DNA from: Fomes fomentarius
Taxonomy: Eukaryota > Basidiomycota > Agaricomycetes > Polyporales > Polyporaceae
Direction of reading: 5' to 3'
NCBI GenBank assembly: GCA_022606135.1
Contig: JABYQN010000012.1
Span: 1,364,001 to 1,428,000, forward strand
Length of the DNA: 64,000 bases
Made by a program: the position numbers and the translations under genes. How positions within the stretch are numbered: the stretch's first letter is position 1; every line of letters starts with the position of its first letter. This document shows positions 59,271-64,000 of this stretch, in pieces. The notes beneath the pieces were generated by a model. That model was given only the letters and a program-made list of their open reading frames with translations. It was not told the DNA's origin and searched no databases.

Positions 59271-61763
59271 CTATGATGATGAGGCCTCCTGTTGGCTCAC
59301 CCGAGCAACTGCAGTTTTTTTCAACTCGGTCGAGTCAACAGAGGTTGAAGGCCGTTCGGAAAGTGATCCCGCATTGAGCTTCTCGATCGTAGGTATAGGC
59401 CCCGTGAACCAGTGCACCCCTCCGTACTTCGGGAAATAGTACCATATCAGCGAGAGCACCAGGACCCCTCCAAGGACCACCTGCGGTGGCGCAACAACGA
59501 TCAGGAATGCTGAAACGCAATGACATCATGATCGGAAACACGTACGACGGTGTAGTTCATATCAGCCACATCAGGTCCTGGAGACGTAGGGAAGAGGAAA
59601 ACAATGCCCATGAATGTCATCCATAAGATAGAGATGACCCCGCATGGGACGCTGAACCAGCCGAGGTTGAACGGCCCTGGCTCAAGATCGTTCTGCCCAA
59701 GGAAACGCGCAGCAATGGGGATCGCATATGCTGGTAGCGATATCATCAGCTATTCATCCTGAACTGGCGGAGATGGTGGGTGGACACACCGACGTAGAGG
59801 GCGGTGATGGACATCGCGAAAATGGCATTGATTGCTGCGTCTCCCGCAAAAGCAAGGAGTCCAAGCAATATTGAGCCGATCGCAACAAACCATACCGTGT
59901 TGACGGGCGTCCCTGTGTAACCATTCATGCGGTAGAGGTACTTGGAGAATGGCAGCGCTCCGTCACGAGAGAAGGCGAACGACTGGCGAGAGGCGGCTAA
60001 CACCATGCTCGAGCCCATCATGTATCTAGTCATCGGCAAAATGTGAGTGCGAGGAAGACTTCGCATCGAAGACGTTCACCACGTACTGTACGATGACCAC
60101 GATGGCCCATACCGCTAGAGTGCCCTTTTGCCCGAAACTGTTGAAGAATATCTCTGCCATTGGTTGACCAATGGGGCTGTTCATGATAGCATCCAAATCG
60201 GTGCCCATACAGAAAGCCAGAACCATATTTATCGCTGTTGGATAAGTGAGAAATGTGCTCCCAATGATGCCTGGTAAGATCATACCCCATCCGAGCACGC
60301 CAGCAATGCCGATAGCATATACGATAGCCCATGGGACTGCGACCGCGGCGTTGGATGCCTCTTCGCTGATATGAACGCTGGAGTCGAAGGAGCCTGGCCA
60401 GCTTGCCGTCAACCGCAGTACAGAGCTTGGAGCCACCTTTCACTTACAGATCGTCCATAGTGGGGAGAGGAAGCTCAGAATGAATGCAAAGCCATTCGAC
60501 CAACCACTAACTGTTCTCAAACATCGAATCAAATGGGTGTCAGCCAATGAGTCCAATAAACACACCATTTGTGAAGTTGCCTAGTGCATAAGACGCAGTG
60601 TTCCGGAACTCCTTCGGCGTAGCTGCAGGCAACGCAATAATGACAGCGAAACAGAGCCTGTGAGACCCAAGGTCAGCCGGAAAATAGTCGTCCCTGAAGA
60701 GACGATCATACATACAGAACGTTGAGAACAACGTAGACCGTCTGCAGCCTCGCGAGGACCCTTGTACCGAAGCAGCAGATCGCAGCGTGCGACAAGACCA
60801 CTGCACAGTATACACCACTATGATCGCTGTCAGTGTTGGAGGTGGAAGCATGAGTAAGGTCCTTACAAAGTGTGAGCGTTGGTTGCGATATACGTCTGTC
60901 CCGATCCGATACTCGCTGCAGCGGTGATCTGGACGGCACATCCCCAGTCTATGGAGGCGACTGAGGCTATTGATCCTATGGTATTAGCGTCTATCAGAGG
61001 GTGGTGAGTGGAAACTACTCAAGTAGGTGATCGTAGAATGCTACCGTACATCCAACTATCCACGCAAGCAGGTTACGCCATCGTGGCGAGGATAGCGAAT
61101 GTGTCCAGAAGTACAGCTGATAAGTGGGACAAGACGGTCCTCAGTAAGATGAAGAGACTTATGGTGGTAGGTTTACTAACCCCTCCAGATGTAGGAGCCG
61201 CAGATGCGAGTTCCGCCATTGACATTCCAACGAATAGGATGAAGATACTCGCGACCAGCCACTATCCAAGCTTGTCAGTGACAATGCACGATTCTCTTCG
61301 TTGAAAGCGCAACATACACCCCATACCATCGCTGACGGGCCTCCGTCAGGGATGGAATACACGAGGACAGAGCTGAGAGGACCGCGGTCAGTGACGGACT
61401 CCAAATGATGCGTGACCGAACTCACGCAATGGATGGAAGGAGGCCGATGATACTGAACGCAATACCAAACGTCTGGTAGCATAGATACGTATCAGTCGGT
61501 GCTCGCTGGGGTATTCCGGAACCAGTACACCGGTCAAGTTCAAGGATCGCAGTGTACCATCGGAGCACGCCATTGATCCAGGACACAGCACTCACCTCCA
61601 GTCCCGTAAACGCCCTCTTGAACTCCTGCTTGTAGCCCAAGCTTGCGAGAAGTTCCTCGTCCGTCCGCTCGATCGCGGTCTTCTGCTTCTGCCTCTCCGC
61701 CGACATCGTGGAAGTGCTCAACTGAGTGATGCCGCCCGCTTGCGAAATTTGACTGCTGGACAC
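59271..61763 (-). CDS. Amino-acid/GABA/choline permease, APC superfamily (Uga4-like)
   Basis: This is a plasma- or vacuolar-membrane transporter for amino acids, GABA or choline. Many short introns occur. The N-terminal DEELLASLGYKQEFKRAFTG followed by LE and then TFGIAFSIIG is the hallmark of the family. Hydrophobic helices follow: LCFAVIIALPAATPKEF, PWAIVYAIGIAGVLGWGMIL, TLAVWAIVVIVQYVVN, SFAFSRDGALPFSKYLYRMN, VNTVWFVAIGSILLGLLAFA and AIFAMSITALYV. The last joins across an intron to AYAIPIAARFLG, then PGPFNLGWFSVPCGVISILW and VVLGGVLVLSLIWYYFPKYG. The C-tail is polar. About 10-12 membrane segments are expected. Substrate cannot be deduced. Confidence 0.9.
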
Positions 61764-62672
61764 TGCGGGAACCGCGGGGTCTGTGCGCCGGTCATGGGTC
61801 GCGTAACGAGTTTATACGAGCCTTCTGGAGACGCGCCTGCCCCACACAGTACACTTGGGCAACAAAGTTCTTATCTCCAATCGCGCGCTTGATGATAAGG
61901 AATCACGGATGTCATTGTCTGTATGGACCTGAGAGCGGCTTCTGAGCATGCGGGGTTCGTGAGATGCGCTCGCCCGCTCAGATTTGAATGATCCGTGCAT
62001 GGAACATTTTGACAATCAGCCACATCGAGGAGCCGAGTTGACATGGTATGGGTCGATTGCTTTGTGGGAGGGGACAGCGGAGAGAGAGCGGGTCAACCCA
62101 GCGTTTGGTAGCTCCTGGTTACTTACCACTGAAGGCAACACGATAGCGTATCTGAGCAGCTGGGGCCTCGTTCGAGTGCCCGCTCGCTGTCACTGTCAGA
62201 AGTGGTGTAGCGTCGTGTATCAGAGCTGGTCATGGCTGACTGCGTGCCGGCATAGCAGTGGGGCAGCTTCCTTGCATGCGAATTGGTGCCGGCATCGTGG
62301 GATTGTCTGCGTCGAACATGGAACAGAATGATTGGCGCCTGACCACGGTGGCCTTCACAAGGAGAGGACTTCCTTTCTAAGTAGGTGACGTAGTTCAGAG
62401 CCAATCACCCGCAACCGCGCGCGGTGCACGACGACTCGAGTCGCCGCTGTGGATTGAGTTCCAGCGTAGCCTTGATATCGAGAGGATTGTCATTCTCACT
62501 CGGGTGCCAACGAGGGTGCACTGTTTGCTAGCGAGATAAGATGATACGATAGCGAGATCATTCCTCGAAGTCTTCCGCATGCAATTGTACATAATTCAGA
62601 AACCCGTACGTCCTGAATGACATTTGCCGTTAGCTTCTCTCCTTCCCATGAGGTTAACAAGTGGTGTACCAC
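61764..62672. other. Intergenic region, no supported gene
   Basis: About 0.9 kb between two minus-strand genes, containing the permease promoter and the 3' UTR of the gene at the edge. Short frames only, none with motifs. Confidence 0.45.
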
Positions 62673-64000
62673 TCACACATCCAGCAAAGCGAAGCATTTG
62701 AATGCGCTCGGATCGAGCTGTGGAGGCTTTTCTCCAGTCGGCAGGGGTTTAGGTACAGGCGTCTGCGAGAAGTACGGCTCGTGGCTCTTGTCCCCTGACG
62801 TCAAGAGATAGAACACCCTCGGTGCGAGGTCTTGTCCTGGGATGAGTCTGCCCATTTCGCCGCCGCCGCCGCCGCCGAATGGTTGGTGGCCGAACTGCCC
62901 AGGAAAACCACGCTGGGAGTGAGAATGGGACTGGAAACCATGCATCCCACCCCCGCGAGTGGGGCCGCCCACAGAGGCCGGCCAGTATTGAACCTTGCGC
63001 AAGTCGCGCACACGGAAGCGCTGGTCCGAACCCACCCTAGTTACTGTAGGTGCATCAGGAAGGTTAGACATGGGTAGACATGGGTAGACGATAAGGAAAT
63101 ACTGACTGAGAATGAGTTCTTCGGGATTTATTCCGTGCGCTTCGGCAATGGGTTTCCCTGAATCAAGCAAGTAGTTCCAGGCATCATGTATCCGAGTGAC
63201 CTCCGTCGTATGCACAACGTGGATACGGATATCCGCCTCTGGAGACACCACGACGGTCCATCTGCGTCATAGTCATTACACGATATTTTCAGAGCAAAAC
63301 GGTACTGAGGTGCTCACCCGAATATTCCACCAGGGAGCTCGAACGAAGCAAGGTCATCCCACTTCCGAACCCCATACTGCCAGCCTCCCTGGTTGCCTTC
63401 AATGACATCCTTGGTCTCCAAGTTCACAGATCCCTGTTCCAAGACGTTGCAAAGAAGGACGAACTCTCCCCAGTTCTTCTCGTCGGACCCTCGGCCCTTT
63501 GGGATGTACCCGAGATCACCGACGGAGAACTTGTGCGGGATGATGTCGTCGTTCGCGAACCAAGCCTGCTGATGCGTATTAGCAGCGATAGCAGCCTTCC
63601 GTATCTGTCGGAGAGTGACTGGAGGCTCGTCAAACGCTGTTTCGTCGTCATCAAGAGAGCCGAGGAGTTTGTGGAGGCGATCTTGGACGGTGGAGATGTT
63701 GTCCGCATTTGGCAAGAGCGCGCGAGCGAGGATTGTGAGGTGGTTGACCTTGAGCTGCATGCCCACCGTGGCTGTAGGTGAATATGAGCGTGGATCATAT
63801 CGGCAGAAGCCAAGGTCGCCTACCGTCAGAGTCCTTCTCTACAGGCTGTTTGGGAGGGAGCCCGCGATTGGGGAGAATCTGTGGACATTCTCAGCGAAGT
63901 TAGGGTGGAAGTTTGTTAGCAAGATCACTGACCTTCAGGTAGACGTCACGGATAGAATGTGCTAGTCCGTAGTTTCTCCATGATACGACACTGTCAATTT
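62673..64000 (-). CDS. Conserved-looking unknown protein, 5' end outside window
   Basis: No family was recognised. Exons chain cleanly from the edge: SVVSWRNYGLAHSIRDVYLK, LPNRGLPPKQPVEKDSD, ATVGMQLKVNHLTILARALL, NISTVQDRLHKLLGSLDDDE, then GEFVLLCNVLEQGSVNLETK and GNQGGWQYGVRKWDDLASFE. The last exon has DIRIHVVHTTEVTRIHDAWN, YLLDSGKPIAEAHGINPEEL, a six-glycine run (FGGGGGGE) in a Gly/Ser/His-rich loop, and ends KCFALLDV. It reads as a mixed alpha/beta globular protein without membrane segments. Expression of a real gene is likely given the clean splicing; function is unknown. Confidence 0.7.

Noticed and set aside
1..64000. tRNA genes, rRNA, CRISPR arrays, insertion sequences, terminal-repeat transposons
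   Set aside because: I looked for T-arm-like GGTTCGAATC, direct-repeat arrays, long inverted or terminal repeats and transposase or reverse-transcriptase motifs and found none convincing by eye.

Overview
The window is nuclear DNA of a filamentous basidiomycete, probably an Agaricomycete. The evidence is dense genes on both strands, many short introns (about 50-65 bp, mostly GT-AG), moderately high GC, and fungal versions of core eukaryotic genes. There are no bacterial operons, CRISPR arrays, rRNA genes, insertion sequences or convincing tRNA genes. Genes were assembled by hand by joining reading frames across splice sites; where exon sums were checked they close in frame.

Layout. 1-5.3 kb: 3' end of the eIF2-gamma gene (+), a single-pass membrane protein with a PPxY tail (-), and a YtcJ/LAF3-type amidohydrolase (+). 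5.3-9.6 kb: a gene-poor stretch with a TATA box and fragmentary coding signals only. 9.6-18 kb: a Cid1-type RNA nucleotidyltransferase with a long disordered tail (+) and a GEN1/Yen1 Holliday-junction resolvase (+). 18.2-24.9 kb: tuberin/TSC2 (-) and a small six-exon coiled-coil gene (-). 25-31 kb: an unrecognised, possibly GHKL-fold protein (+), a degenerate fragment of the amidohydrolase gene, and a multi-exon orphan (-) that has a broken relative at 53.5-53.9 kb. 31-38.6 kb: PAN3 (-) and TFIIE-beta (+) fired from a 193-bp divergent promoter, HSP20 (+), and a two-RRM Gly/Met-rich RNA-binding protein (+). 38.8-50 kb: HEATR5/Laa1 (-), a conserved unknown (+) and an ARMT1/DUF89 phosphatase (-). 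50.5-64 kb: a GAT-domain protein (-), the degenerate relative, argininosuccinate synthase (-), a TKL kinase with a C-terminal C1-like zinc domain (-), an amino-acid/GABA-type permease (-), and a 5'-truncated unknown (-) at the edge.

Most genes are independent housekeeping genes and not one pathway. Loose themes are TOR/nutrient signalling (TSC2, permease, argininosuccinate synthase), RNA fate (PAN3, Cid1-type enzyme, RRM protein), transcription and translation initiation (TFIIE-beta, eIF2-gamma) and clathrin/endosome sorting (HEATR5/Laa1, GAT protein, PPxY membrane protein). No convincing undescribed multi-gene system was seen. The most interesting items are regulatory and structural: triple MCB (ACGCGT) clusters before the resolvase and argininosuccinate synthase, a 6-nt micro-exon, GC-AG introns, an in-intron alternative start in the RRM gene, the duplicated and decayed gene fragments, and the orphan GHKL-like gene.
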